From Reticulitermes speratus (Eukaryota > Arthropoda > Insecta > Blattodea > Rhinotermitidae): a stretch of DNA of 64,000 bases. Below the pieces are notes generated by a model. It was not told the DNA's origin and searched no databases. It worked only from the letters and a program-made list of their open reading frames with translations. The first letter of the stretch is position 1, and every line of letters begins with the position of its first letter. A program made the translations under genes and the position numbers. This document shows, piece after piece, positions 1 through 17,319 of this stretch. The stretch covers positions 16,113,243 to 16,177,242 of the forward strand of contig JAJKFL010000013.1 of the NCBI GenBank assembly GCA_021186555.1. Reading direction: 5' to 3'.

Positions 1-69
1 GATCGCACCCTGTGGAGAACTCGCTTTGGAAGAGGCTACGGACCTGTCGTAAGACAGACTACAGAATGA
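1..69 (+). pseudogene. C-terminal tail of an ORF cut by the left window edge
   Basis: Frame 1 is open from the first base and stops at TGA 67-69. It encodes 22 residues ending G-P-V-V-R-Q-T-T-E. The basic, Trp/Arg-rich stretch (L-W-R-T-R-F-G-R-G-Y-G) resembles the C-terminal ends of retrotransposon ORFs dispersed in insect genomes, but it is too short to classify. No splice acceptor is visible, so it could equally be chance. The upstream part lies outside the window. Confidence 0.25.
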
Positions 70-530
70 ATGAACTCATTAAATATTTAACAGAGTGGAA
101 AATGTTTCACACAAAAGTTGTAGAGAAAATAGAACACAAGTTATGCCCAGTATATTTTATATAGTGTCCTATGGTTTTCGAAATAATTAAAAGAAGGGAG
201 TGAAGGCTCCAGAATTGTTAAACCATGCACATATCTCTCTTCACCACCATTTCCAGTCAACGGAAATCACCATGCATCTTGTGAGCTATGCTCACTAGTT
301 CACAGGCTGCACTGGATTTGGCACAGCCAGGTTAAGATTTTGAGCAGCCTGGTGGTGGGGTAATCACTTCAGAAACATTAAGTGTTGTGAAAGGTTAGTA
401 TCGCATGTAACTACAAGTGTAGAGATAATGGAAGAGCTGATCCTTTCTGGAATCTATGTTGATGCGTGCACAGCATCTTCCCGTTTGCTGCTCACCACAT
501 GCTGGCAGCTTGCAAGACATCTGGCAAGTA

Positions 531-1003
531 CCGTATTTTTTGGCATATAAGACGCACTTTTTTCACCTAAAAATTTGTCTGAAAAATGTAGTGCGTCCTA
601 TATGCCGGTGCGTCTTATACACCGAAAAATACACGGAATTTTGATCTGTCAAAATCTACTCTATTCGTTTATGTTCATTGGTACGTTTGTGTAAACCGTC
701 AGGCATGCGTGTTCAGCACGTGCTCACATGTTGGTGATGTCAGTTTGAGTTCTTATAGTGTATCTAGCTCTGAAGATGACGATTTTTGTGGATTTGAGGA
801 TGAAGATTAATATCTTTAATGTAACTTAAAATATTTTTGCTAATTAGATTATTTGTTATGTACAAATTCCCTGAAAAATCAATGTATTTTTTATTCAATA
901 AATGCATAATAAAATATACTAAAATTATTTTTTTCCAAAAAATCTGCATAAAAAATGGGATGCGTCCTATACGCTGGTGCGTCTTATACGCCGAAAAATA
1001 CGG
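531..1003. mobile_element. pogo/Tigger-like non-autonomous element (MITE)
   Basis: Terminal inverted repeats start CCGTATTTTT at 531 and, on the other strand, CCGTATTTTT from 1003. Both continue into a GCGTATAAGACGCAC-type motif. TA dinucleotides flank both ends (529-530 and 1004-1005), as expected for Tc1/mariner/pogo insertions. At about 591-640 an extra inverted copy of the terminal motif makes the left end foldback-like. Plus-strand bases at about 765-810 read as an acidic tail (S-S-S-E-D-D-D-F-C-G-F-E-D-E-D-stop) like the C-terminus of pogo-type transposases, so this is probably a deletion derivative of a coding element. Confidence 0.8.
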
Positions 1004-1069
1004 TACTTTAGTTATGAGGGCCTATCAGCCACCAAAGCAATGAATATTTTGGAGGATGATCTTTCCCTG

Positions 1070-1797
1070 GGGCTTCGGTAACAGAAGTACACTTCCACCA
1101 TACCCAGTGCTGTGCTTTAGCTCCATCCTCCCAGACGGTTTGATAGTATAGTACTTAAACCAGCAATAACTTTGACTGCTTTTTTACTTTCATTTTCTTT
1201 GAAAAAACGATCTACACGCGCACACATGCACACACACATACACACACAAAATGTGATGGATGTTTATTAACGGCATAAGAATTTCTTTACTTGTACTTAC
1301 CACAAGTCATTTTGCCACTGACATATTGAGGACTCTTCTGCGTATCTGCTATTGCAGCTATAGGAATTCCCCAGTTTGCAACAGGACCCCAAAAGTGGGT
1401 GCTACAGCAAAGGTTACAAGCAACTGATTAATTAGATGATGTGACATAAATTTGCTAACATCTGCTACCATGGGTAAAGGGGAAATAATTTCTTTGTATG
1501 TGCCAACACTTGAAGAAAGGAATTTAAAATCGTATTTGCATTCCAGTTACTTATCGACCTGTTTCATACAAACAGAAACTCTTTGTAATATTATGAGAAA
1601 TTATGTCTGGCAATTACCTTCTGCTGAGTAGCATGCCATCTAATAATGTCCATATCCTGACATTCATACCTATTGCTAGTCACTGCTCCAACCATAATGA
1701 AACGATGTTGCCATACAGTTCACGGACATTTGCAATACAAATGAGATATGGAGGGACTATGATTCACGTACAAGATTAGACACTAACACAGTCATTC

Positions 1798-1835
<38 letters not shown>

Positions 1836-3160
1836 ATGTGTGCGCACACGTGTGCACGCATGTTTGTAAGGTACATCAGCATTGCAGGTCATTTACGCCT
1901 GAATAAAACTGGAAGTAGTAAGTCCACTGCACACACCAGAGTAAAACTTGGTAAAGCTGTATGTATATCAGACAGTATAAGGGATTGATAAAAACATTTG
2001 GGGTAAAACTGCAAAATTAATCCTCTGTGAGCAATTTTATTTTTAATTACAGATCTCTTAAATTCTTATCAGCTACAACCTGGTATGTACAAAAGCAATA
2101 AATCTGAATGTGATTTGCAGTTATATCAGTATATTATTTCTAAAGGGTTAAACAACAAATGCTTCATTTAAAAAATAACAACACCTCAGGCCATACATAA
2201 ACAGTTACAAATGACACATTCATCTGTCACCATGGTTACTTATAATGCCTATAAGCACTACTAATGCATGTGCAAACACTCTTTCTGGGTTAACAGCACT
2301 GTCCATATGGACACCATTAACTCCCCCCCCCCCCTGTATACACACACACAAACAACAGGATTCAGGCAATTGCAAAAGCAAATTCAGAGAGGAAGATTAT
2401 GGGTGTACAATCAGAAAAATTAGAAGCTTTTGAAAGTGGTATCTTAACTGAAAGGCTGAATTATGGGAACCAAGTTACACCTGAGCAATAGTGAAATGGT
2501 ATTATTAGGCCTTTATGATACCTCATTTTTATTAAATCTTACAGTTTATCTAGTAGCATTATTGTTATCTAATACAGACAGTAAGAAGTTACTTGCTGAA
2601 GTTTATGGGCACTTACATATGGCTAGAAGAGTGTTTCAGTACCTACAAGTAACCATGTATTTCATCACATATTACTTATTGATTTCATAGAACATGGTGT
2701 AATGTGCAGTGTTTCTCCCAGTATTGTCACATGCTTGTAGACATGAAAAAATAAAGTTGCCCTCATAGTTAATCAAGTACCATGTATGAGGGAGTGGTGG
2801 TACAGCCCCTTGTGGGGCTGTATTTTGAAAACTAAGTGTCAAAAACCAATGTAACTCCAACCCACTAATTTCTGGGCCTTTCAGTAAGAAATACTGCATA
2901 CAGCAAAAATAATGAAGAAATATGTCTTCAGAAATGATAAATACATGAATACAACTGTATGTAAACTATGAAGTGATGGAATGGCAGTGCAAATTGTGAA
3001 GGAAAGGTTGAAAAGGAAAATAAATTAAAAACCTGGGTGTTCAGCTTCATACGTATCCATCTACTACTCCCATCTGCTCAGTCATAAGATGTACTGGGCT
3101 AGGCTGTTATACTGTTACGATTCATGTGACAATTTGGGTCATTCTGTACCTATCACATCC
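1070..3160. other. Intergenic stretch without recognised gene
   Basis: AT-rich sequence with a CA-rich patch at about 1215-1247, the TG microsatellite at 1798 and a short C-run near 2325-2335. The small open frames have no recognisable domain and no splice or codon-usage support. Confidence 0.5.
1798..1850. repeat. (TG)n microsatellite with CG/CA variants
   Basis: Alternating TG over about 30 bases passes into CGCGTATGTGTGCGCACACG. Alternating purine-pyrimidine tracts of this kind can adopt Z-DNA. Open frames across it are low-complexity artefacts. Confidence 0.9.
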
Positions 3161-3164
3161 CTTT

Positions 3165-4500
3165 TTAACTCTTAGCAGGTCTTTTATCTAAAAACAATAT
3201 TCCATTCTATGTAGCACTTTATCAATCTTATCTGAAAAACAGATATCTAAGAACATCAATATATAATGACAGAGTTAACAGTAACAAAGTTTCAAGCTGG
3301 GCCAAAATTAGACACGGAGTCCAGCAGGGTTGTGTCTTGGGACCACTACTTTTTCTTCTTTATACAAATGACTTACCTGAAATAATAAATAAAACTTCTA
3401 CACCTATAATCTTTGCGGATACTAGTATTTTGTTTGCTCAGTCCAATTTAACAGATTTAAACAAAAACATTCACAACGTCTTTGAAACTTTAAATAAATG
3501 GTTCGGAGCAAACCAATTATCTCTAAATTTTAACAAGACACATTATATACACTTTGCAACTAAGAGAAACATATCAACTGACTTAAAAATAGGCTATAAC
3601 AATAATTTCATAACCAGTACCTCCTACACAAAATTCCTAGGGGTGACAATGGATAAAACTTTCTTGGAATAAGCATATTGATTTACTCATAAAAAAATTG
3701 AGCATGGCTTGTTATATAATTAGAAGTACCAAAGCATACATATCTGCCTCGTCAATAAAAATAATCTATCATGCCTTCTTTCACTCGGTAATGAGCTACG
3801 GAATTATATACTGGGGAAATTCCCCGCATAGCTCCATAATCTTTCATATACAGAAAAAGGCAATTAGAATTATGGAAGAATGTGGGAATAGGGTTTCATG
3901 TAGAAACTTATTTAAGAAACTACATATTTTGCCTTTGACATCACAATATCTACTATCTTTATTGATGTTTGTAGTTCAAAACAAAAACCTTTTCATAACA
4001 AACATAGAAAATCACAATTTAGAAACTAGGCAAAGTAACAACTTCTACATTCCCCAAGCAAACCTAACCATTTATCAAAAAGAAGATTATTATTCGGGGA
4101 TACAAATCTCTAATAAATTACCCTCGGACATTAAGAATGTCAATGGTAACATAACAAAATTTAAAGCTGCTCTACAAAAATTTCTGTACACGAATTCATT
4201 TTATACATTAGAAGAGTACTTTGACCAATCATGACATGCATCAAATTCCTCATTATATTGGTATTAATTTTAAGGCTCAGTTTCTGGACACCATTCAGTA
4301 TCCCTTGGTTATCTATTATTAACTAATCTCATTTCACTGTAAAACCTGAGGGCTTCTTTATGTATTATATTTATAAACTTACTATTATTTGTATTATATT
4401 GTAAGACTCATTCTGTATTATGATTATCATTATTATATGACAAGTTTTGTATCCACCTTGGCGGATATCTGGAATACTGAATAAATGATAAGTTATATGA
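3165..4500 (+). mobile_element. 5'-truncated non-LTR retrotransposon (RT domain to 3' end), defective
   Basis: Reading starts around 3170 in the RT thumb/palm region, includes G-V-Q-Q-G-C-V-L-G-P-L-L-F-L-L-Y and continues to a C-terminal section ending at TGA 4232-4234. The block looks like a jockey/CR1-type reverse transcriptase. It is dead: the catalytic F-A-D-D motif reads I-I-F-A-D-T-S-I-L, lacking one Asp codon, and a +1 shift near 3665 joins the 3337-3672 frame to the 3698-4234 frame. An AATAAATGATAA-type tail near 4480 is typical of the 3' end. No target-site duplication could be assigned. Confidence 0.85.
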
Positions 4501-4560
4501 TATGAAATTCTTTACAAATGTTGTACCATTAAAGACAGGCAACTTTTAATAAATACGAAT

Positions 4561-5241
4561 GTGAAAGGGTTTATAATGTTGAAGACTGTTTTTTATAAGA
4601 ATGACTTTTCAATAACGAACATTGTGTTCAGAATTGTATAAAGTTTGCCATTGATTCATATAGATGGTGGTAATTTATGACAATTGTTATGTTCTTGCAC
4701 GCTGTAGTTGTGTGCTGTATTCTATTCTGTGTTATGGTAAGTTGTGTTATGTGTGTTTTTGTTTGTGTTGTGGGCTGAAACGATTTCCGCGTGCACATGG
4801 TCTTCAGCTCCCAGTAGGATTTTAGAGGATGAATAGCATAAAGTGTTAAATGTAAAAATGTAAACTTATTTAGGCCAGCCTATAAAAGGTTTCATTACAC
4901 TAATTAATTTTACAGCTTACAGGATTATTTTAATCACAATTAATACTTGTATATTGTGTTAAGGTTCATAATTTTAAAGACTATTTTTATAACAATGACT
5001 TTTAATAACAGACACATGTAGGATTGTATAAGGTTTGCCATTGATTCATACAGATGGTGATAAATTTATGACAATTACTGTTCCTGTACACTGGAATTGT
5101 ATGCTATGTTCTATTTCTATTACTGTATGTTGTGATGTGCTTATTTTGTTGTATTGTAAACTAAGACGATTTCCATATCCACACGAGTTTGTACTTCCAG
5201 TAGGATTTACGGAAAATGAACAAAATGAATGAAGCGTTATG
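4561..5241. repeat. Diverged direct duplication (two ~280-bp units)
   Basis: Unit 1 (about 4561-4845) and unit 2 (about 4956-5241) share an ordered series of blocks. These include TTTGCCATTGATTCATA, ATTTATGACAATT and CCAGTAGGATTT, offset by roughly 390-395 bases with many substitutions and small indels. The spacer at 4846-4955 is AT-rich. No coding function is apparent in either unit. Confidence 0.75.
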
Positions 5242-5603
5242 CAGGGGCTAAAGAACTTAGCAGTCAATGCTTCAGAATACCCTTTATTAAAACTTTCATT
5301 AAAGAAAACAAATTCAATCAATACTTAGCACCAACAACCTTGATACCGAAAAGGGAAACTACAATTAATCTCTTCCACCCTGAAGATGGGGGCAGGAAAT
5401 TCCTTGACAAAACCAGTATCTGCAAATTATACGGCGTAACCCCCTTGAAGGCAGATATAATTGATCTTAAGCACTTTTTTCCCAATCTTTCTAAGGCCAA
5501 TACATTCACACATGTGCGTGAAGGGTTTCAAACTATGATAATAGATAGATCAGTACATTACAAACATACCTCATTAAATATTCGCGAAACTCTTTGCTTT
5601 TAA
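5229..5603 (+). pseudogene. Unassigned 124-codon ORF, probably repeat-derived
   Basis: The frame is open from just after duplication unit 2 to 5603. It contains L-F-H-P-E-D-G-G-R-K-F-L-D-K-T, which resembles the P-E-D-G-G-x-x-F-L motif seen in dispersed repeats elsewhere here (for example near 17228). No domain is recognised and there are no flanking exons. I read it as a fragment of a repeat that has kept an open frame, not as a host gene. Confidence 0.25.
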
Positions 5604-6065
5604 GTTGATCAATTCCCTGCTTAAATAATTTCCTTCCTAAAGCAGCCATTTCAACTACCTTGGAGACTAGTTAACTATCACACAGGCACACACCAAAACA
5701 CTTTCCCCAATGAAACCAACTAAGCTTTAAAAGATGCAATTAATTGATAAACAGAGTTTAGGTCGTCATAAGCTGGTGCATGGTCACAGACAAGAGTTTA
5801 TGCCAGTCACAGATTCAAAACTCCGTGGAAACGTAAAACTACACCTCCATATGCGGCGCCTTCGTGCGTTACTGTTGCCGGCTTGTCTCACTGGCTGTGG
5901 GTACAGAATGCCCGTGGTGGTAACTTATAGAACGATGTAGCATGACATCGGCAAAGCAGCCACCTGTTTTGTCATACCCTCTCCAACCAACCCCCTTAAA
6001 TATTTGATATGACTATTCCACTTCATATTTTCGTTTATGTATATACCCAGAAATTTTGTTTATTT

Positions 6066-6618
6066 ATGTAGAGATTCATGTAGTTGATTCATGTGGAGAT
6101 TATTTTAAAAAAACTCAAAATACTACCCCTTCAATCACAATACTTATTATCCATACTATTGTTTGTAGCCAATAACATCCACCTATTCAAGAGTAATTCT
6201 GAAGTGTACAATAATAATACTAGACATAGTTTTATCTTCACCTGCCTCTCCCAGGTTAACAACATATCACAAGGGAACCTTTTATATGGGAATTAGGTGT
6301 TTTAATAACCTTCCTTTTGACATAAAGGCACTTGTCAATAATGTCAAACTATATAAAGTAGCCTTAAAAATTTTCTTTATCTCCATTCATTCTATTCATT
6401 GCAGGAATATTTTGACCAAAAGAATTATAAGTGAATTGTACATTTTATTGTATCTAGTTTTGTATGCGTTCAATGCAACGTTTTTATTGTTTTTATCTTA
6501 TCTTGTAATCATATTTCTTATTCCTTTTGTAACTTATTTTATTTCATGTGACCAATTCTATTCCTTTGTTTCTTGTAAACTTGGATTCATGGAATGTGAA
6601 TAAATGATGATGATGAAA
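6066..6618 (+). mobile_element. Second fragment of the jockey/CR1-type LINE (3' end)
   Basis: The translation K-K-L-K-I-L-P-L-Q-S-Q-Y-L-L-S-I-L parallels K-K-L-H-I-L-P-L-T-S-Q-Y-L-L-S-L-L of the copy at 3165-4500. Downstream, F-N-N-L-P-F-D-I-K matches I-S-N-K-L-P-S-D-I-K. Frames break near 6295. The element ends in AATAAATGATGATGATG, a microsatellite-like tail expected of such LINE 3' ends. Only the last part of the ORF and the 3' UTR are present. Confidence 0.75.
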
Positions 6619-6635
6619 AGCGTCCCAATGTATCG

Positions 6636-6644
6636 GCCGACTCA
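6636..6644 (-). promoter_or_regulatory. Candidate CncC/Nrf antioxidant-response-type site
   Basis: The minus strand reads TGAGTCGGC, fitting TGA(C/G)NNNGC, the CncC-Maf core known to drive proteasome genes in insects and mammals. It lies about 690 bases upstream of the Rpn11 start codon. A match this short is expected by chance with appreciable probability in such an interval. Confidence 0.25.
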
Positions 6645-6710
6645 GGGTAGCCGTGATTCAGTCTATATTGGCTGACTGGGGCTTTCCATTTTTTATACCT
6701 CAATGTTCGC

Positions 6711-6723
6711 GAACATTCGTTTC
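6711..6723. promoter_or_regulatory. Perfect three-unit heat-shock element
   Basis: TTCGCGAACATTC is an exact TTCnnGAAnnTTC array, the binding site of trimeric HSF. It sits inside a 16-bp perfect palindrome at 6707-6722. It is about 610 bases upstream of the Rpn11 ATG and about 390 bases upstream of the proposed first-exon donor at 7099. Whether it serves Rpn11 is inference. Confidence 0.5.
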
Positions 6724-6899
6724 CACAGACAAAGAAGAAATGGTATTCCCTATGTTAGATCCTTTTTATACAGTTTTATAGTGACAAGTATGATGAGTCA
6801 TATTAACCTTTCTGAATATAAAGATTTTATTGATGTGTCCTATACAAATTTTTCCAAGAAGGATGAATAAATTACATACAATTACGTATCACGGATTAT

Positions 6900-7331
6900 C
6901 TGTACATTGTTTGCTACCCATGTGATGAACGCAGCCTACTCACGAAATTGAATTTCTGTTCTACGTCACGGATGAGATCTTAAATGTGCTGCTGTCATGA
7001 GCTTGCAGTTTTGAGGGTTTGAGTTTCTTTCCGTGGTGGTTTGTTGTCCGTTAAACAAACGTAGTAAATTTATGTTGTAATCGTTTGGTGAATTTAATGT
7101 AAGTTACATATTTGTAAGCAACATATTGCAAATAGTTATGCCGAATTGTATTATAGAAATGTAAAGAAGAGTGCGTTTACCGTAGCATGTGTATTTTCAG
7201 TGTAGCATAATACGCAATTTTTATATAAATGCTAACTTTGAAACTAGAATGTATAAAATGCTTTGAACATGGAACTTATAGTTTAGGTACTGTTCTTTTG
7301 TAGGATTATTTGCTTCAGTGGGTAAGAGGCA
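6900..7331 (+). promoter_or_regulatory. Rpn11 promoter/5' UTR with a probable leader intron
   Basis: A strong donor (AAT|GTAAGT, GT at 7099-7100) and a pyrimidine-rich acceptor (TTCTTTTGTAG, AG at 7302-7303) suggest a short leader intron of about 205 bases. The second exon would start at 7304, 28 bases before the ATG. TACGTCAC near 6962 is CRE-like. The transcription start was not identified; no clear TATA box was seen. Confidence 0.45.
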
Positions 7332-14722
<7,391 letters not shown>

Positions 14723-14803
14723 TGTAGAGAATGATTTTCATATTTCCTTGCCACATCTGCATTTACAAAAAATAAGAACAATCCTCATTGTCAGGTTACA
14801 GGA

Positions 14804-14809
14804 AATAAA
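14804..14809 (+). terminator. Rpn11 polyadenylation signal
   Basis: A canonical AATAAA lies 82 bases after the stop codon and is followed by TTTGTC-type sequence. It implies a short 3' UTR of about 100 bases. Later signals could also be used. Confidence 0.65.
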
Positions 14810-14825
14810 GTTTGTCAAAAGTATT

Positions 14826-15780
14826 TATTAAGAACTTGCAGCTTAGAAAACCAATTCTTTTTTAACATTCAAAGGAATACGATGTTTCAGTGTTTTGGTG
14901 TGAATAATAACTCACATTGTAAAAGAAGGTATGCAAATGTTCTAGTTTGCAATTGGGAACTTCTTGTACTGCTCCTCTTCAGTAATAAGATATTAAAAAA
15001 CTGACTGACATTGTTCTTTTAATAGAAAACTATTTATTTTTATTATGGACTTTTCTTATAGGTTTATAGTAATTAAGTGTACATGCTCTAGTTTTATAAT
15101 TTATATTTGTACAAATGTAAAGGCCTGGCAGGATGGGATGATACCACAAGCTTGATGCTGTTATTGCTCTAGATGGATCTTAAAAAACTAGGGTGTGGAT
15201 TGAATCCAGTGGCAGGCTGTGTAAAAGCCAGTAATGAATCTGAAGATCTAAAAAAAGTAGGGAATTTCTTTTTACCCTGATCAACTATTAACATGTAAAG
15301 AAGGGCTCTGTTCCATGGAGTTAAGTAGTTAAATCCAAAATTGCCAACTGTTGTTTGGACTAACTGCCAGCATTAAGACTTCCAACCTCCATAGAGAGCT
15401 GCTCTGGCTCGTTCTTCTTTCATAACTTTCTGTATGTGCTGGGAAATTCATGTATGCTGTTTATCCATAGAAGAATGAATGTGTGTAAGTGGTCCTCTGT
15501 AAGCATCCTGGAAGGCAGAGCAGTATTACATAGTGTGTGCATTTGAGACAAACATGCTGTTTGTAATAGGGGGCAGTAGGTCACTGTGTGACCAAGCAGC
15601 AGTGCAAGCCTCTTCCACACAAGATATGCCTGCAGTGGTATCTGTCCCTACTTACGCAGAACTTCAGAGCTGCTTAAATTTACCATATTTTGTAAGAACT
15701 GCTGCAAATGACTCTTTTCTGCCTTCAAACATGCCTCACAGCACATAAATTTTGTGACAAGGTTTATCCCTAAAGTTGAA
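14826..15780. other. Intergenic, nothing recognised
   Basis: AT-rich. Overlapping unassigned frames at 15420-15620 (-) and 15533-15748 (+) lack supporting splice sites or motifs. Confidence 0.5.
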
Positions 15781-15784
15781 GCAG

Positions 15785-16115
15785 TTAATTTGTTATTTTG
15801 TCCTGAAGAGGTCTGGCAATGCAAAGGTTGTGTGCACTTTTCTCTTGAAGTTTACACAGCGATGAAAAGTCGCCGTATTCCCGGAGTCCTTCATTAATTA
15901 TTCTGTTTCCATACACCTCGCATGTAACACCCATGGACTTGTTAGCAGTACATGCTTTGGTACACAAATGTCCATGTTGTCTCCCTTGAGCTATTAAATA
16001 GCTGAAGAAGGGATTGAATGTATCACTGACATACTGATCTGAGTTCACAGTTTGCTGAAAATACAGTATATCAGGCCTGTGATCCGGGCACTTACATGCA
16101 CATAGCAGATGGCCT
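15785..16115 (-). pseudogene. Degenerate Tc1/mariner-like transposase, C-terminal half
   Basis: The minus frame contains T-V-N-S-D-Q-Y-V-S-D-T-F-N-P-F-F and, after a diverged stretch, V-Y-G-N-R-I-I-N-E-G-L. These match, by eye, the section between the second and third catalytic Asp of insect mariner-like transposases that carry a DUF4817 N-terminus. The expected metal-binding Asp signature is unreadable, so it is an inactive relic. The other half of such a protein appears at 41060-41545 on the opposite strand. Confidence 0.5.
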
Positions 16116-16155
16116 AAGGACTTTGTTGCTTCATATATATGTCTGTTTTGCATAT

Positions 16156-16260
16156 TTACATGACCATTGAGGTCAAATGATGGTTGTTTTTGGGGTTGTT
16201 ACATCGTGTAGTGATGGTATGTTCTGACTTTTTGGAGGAACATACTGCCTCCATCTTCAT
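16156..16260 (-). repeat. Dispersed K-M-E-A / P-E-D repeat, minus copy
   Basis: The minus frame reads V-T-M-K-M-E-A-V-C-S-S-K-K followed by R-C-N-N-P-K-N. This is a version of a coding-like repeat motif also seen at 46615-46700 and 51730-51810. I know this motif as a frequent spurious protein prediction in cockroach and termite genomes. Confidence 0.5.
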
Positions 16261-16408
16261 GGTGACTGAATCAAGTATACAGGATAGTGACCTACACAAA
16301 TCTGTCTCTGAATGTGAGTTTGCACCATCTTCCATGGAACAAACCCCTGTGGTGTTCACTCCAAACTATTGCCAAAACAATGGATAAAACTACCAAGAAT
16401 CTGCATGC

Positions 16409-16930
16409 TCAGAACCAACCTCGGATGAAGATCAGACCACTGTGAGACTGCCACACAACATTAGCCTTTCTGCTCGTCATCCAGAACACGTTCAACTGCA
16501 CCAGCATGGTGCTTTCCAGACAGGACATCAAGACGATTGGCCTCGCACTCAGGAAAGTCTTCAGCCTGCTCCGTCCCATCAAAGATAACCTGGGCGTAAA
16601 ATCGCCATTAAGATACAGCATCCCCTGGGAATATGGCAAAGTGTATATTGGACAGACCTGTTGCTTCATCAAGACCAGAGTTAGTGAACACTGCCATATC
16701 TATACCAATTGGGGCAGTTGGTCATGGTGGAGCACAGCATTGACCTTGACCATCAGATCCTACTCAGTAACAGGAGCATCTTGGCCAAAAATCCAGTTGC
16801 ATGGACTGGCTTGTAAGGGAAGCAACAGAGATCAATCTGCATCCTAGCAGCTTGTATTCTAATGGGATAGTTTCTCCCTAAGGAGATCGTGGAAGCCTCT
16901 TATCCATTCCCTGAAAGGGAGAAGGCTGTA
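16409..16930 (+). pseudogene. Penelope-like element remnant with GIY-YIG endonuclease
   Basis: The plus frame 16506-16847 has Y-S-I-P-W-E-Y-G-K-V-Y-I-G-Q-T, then E-H-C-H-I-Y, close to the Y-x-I-P-C-x-C-G-x-x-Y-I-G-Q-T signature of the GIY-YIG domain of Penelope-like retroelements. After frameshifts, further pieces (R-S-I-L-A-K-N-P and R-S-W-K-P-L) follow. The usual Cys of P-C-E-C is Trp/Tyr here and several stops occur, so it is inactive. Upstream RT sequence is not recognisable. Confidence 0.7.
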
Positions 16931-17204
16931 GGCATTCTCAAAAATGGAACAGTCTCACCCACCTGAGGCAACACTACCTTGCTCTAATACCAATGCCCAT
17001 GTGAATGAAGTTTGTCACTTGCATCCTTTCATCTGCATGTTTTGCACTGTTGACCCTGAAAATGACTGTTCTTGGAACTCTCAATTTCCATTGGCTCAGT
17101 ACAAGCCCTGTCCCCTCTTCCCCCTAATGTAGGTCTGATTGTCCAAATTCCCTCCAACCTTCCTACATAATCAACACATTCCTTCTTCCCAATTATTTCA
17201 GCAT

Positions 17205-17310
17205 CCACCTGAACCTGATTCATTCACCCTGAAGATGGACGCACTATGTTCCTCCAAAGTGATGGAACAGACATTTTACTGCACTGTGTCAGAACCGTAA
17301 ACAGTGACCA
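17205..17310 (+). repeat. Dispersed P-E-D-G repeat copy
   Basis: The plus frame reads S-P-E-D-G-R-T-M-F-L-Q-S-D-G-T near 17225-17270, the same motif family as near 5375 and 58385. Only a short core is recognisable. Confidence 0.4.
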
Positions 17311-17319
17311 TTATTTGAG

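Noticed and set aside
1800..1988. Cys/Val-rich ORF over the TG repeat
   Set aside because: Product of a (TG)n microsatellite read in frame; no other coding support.
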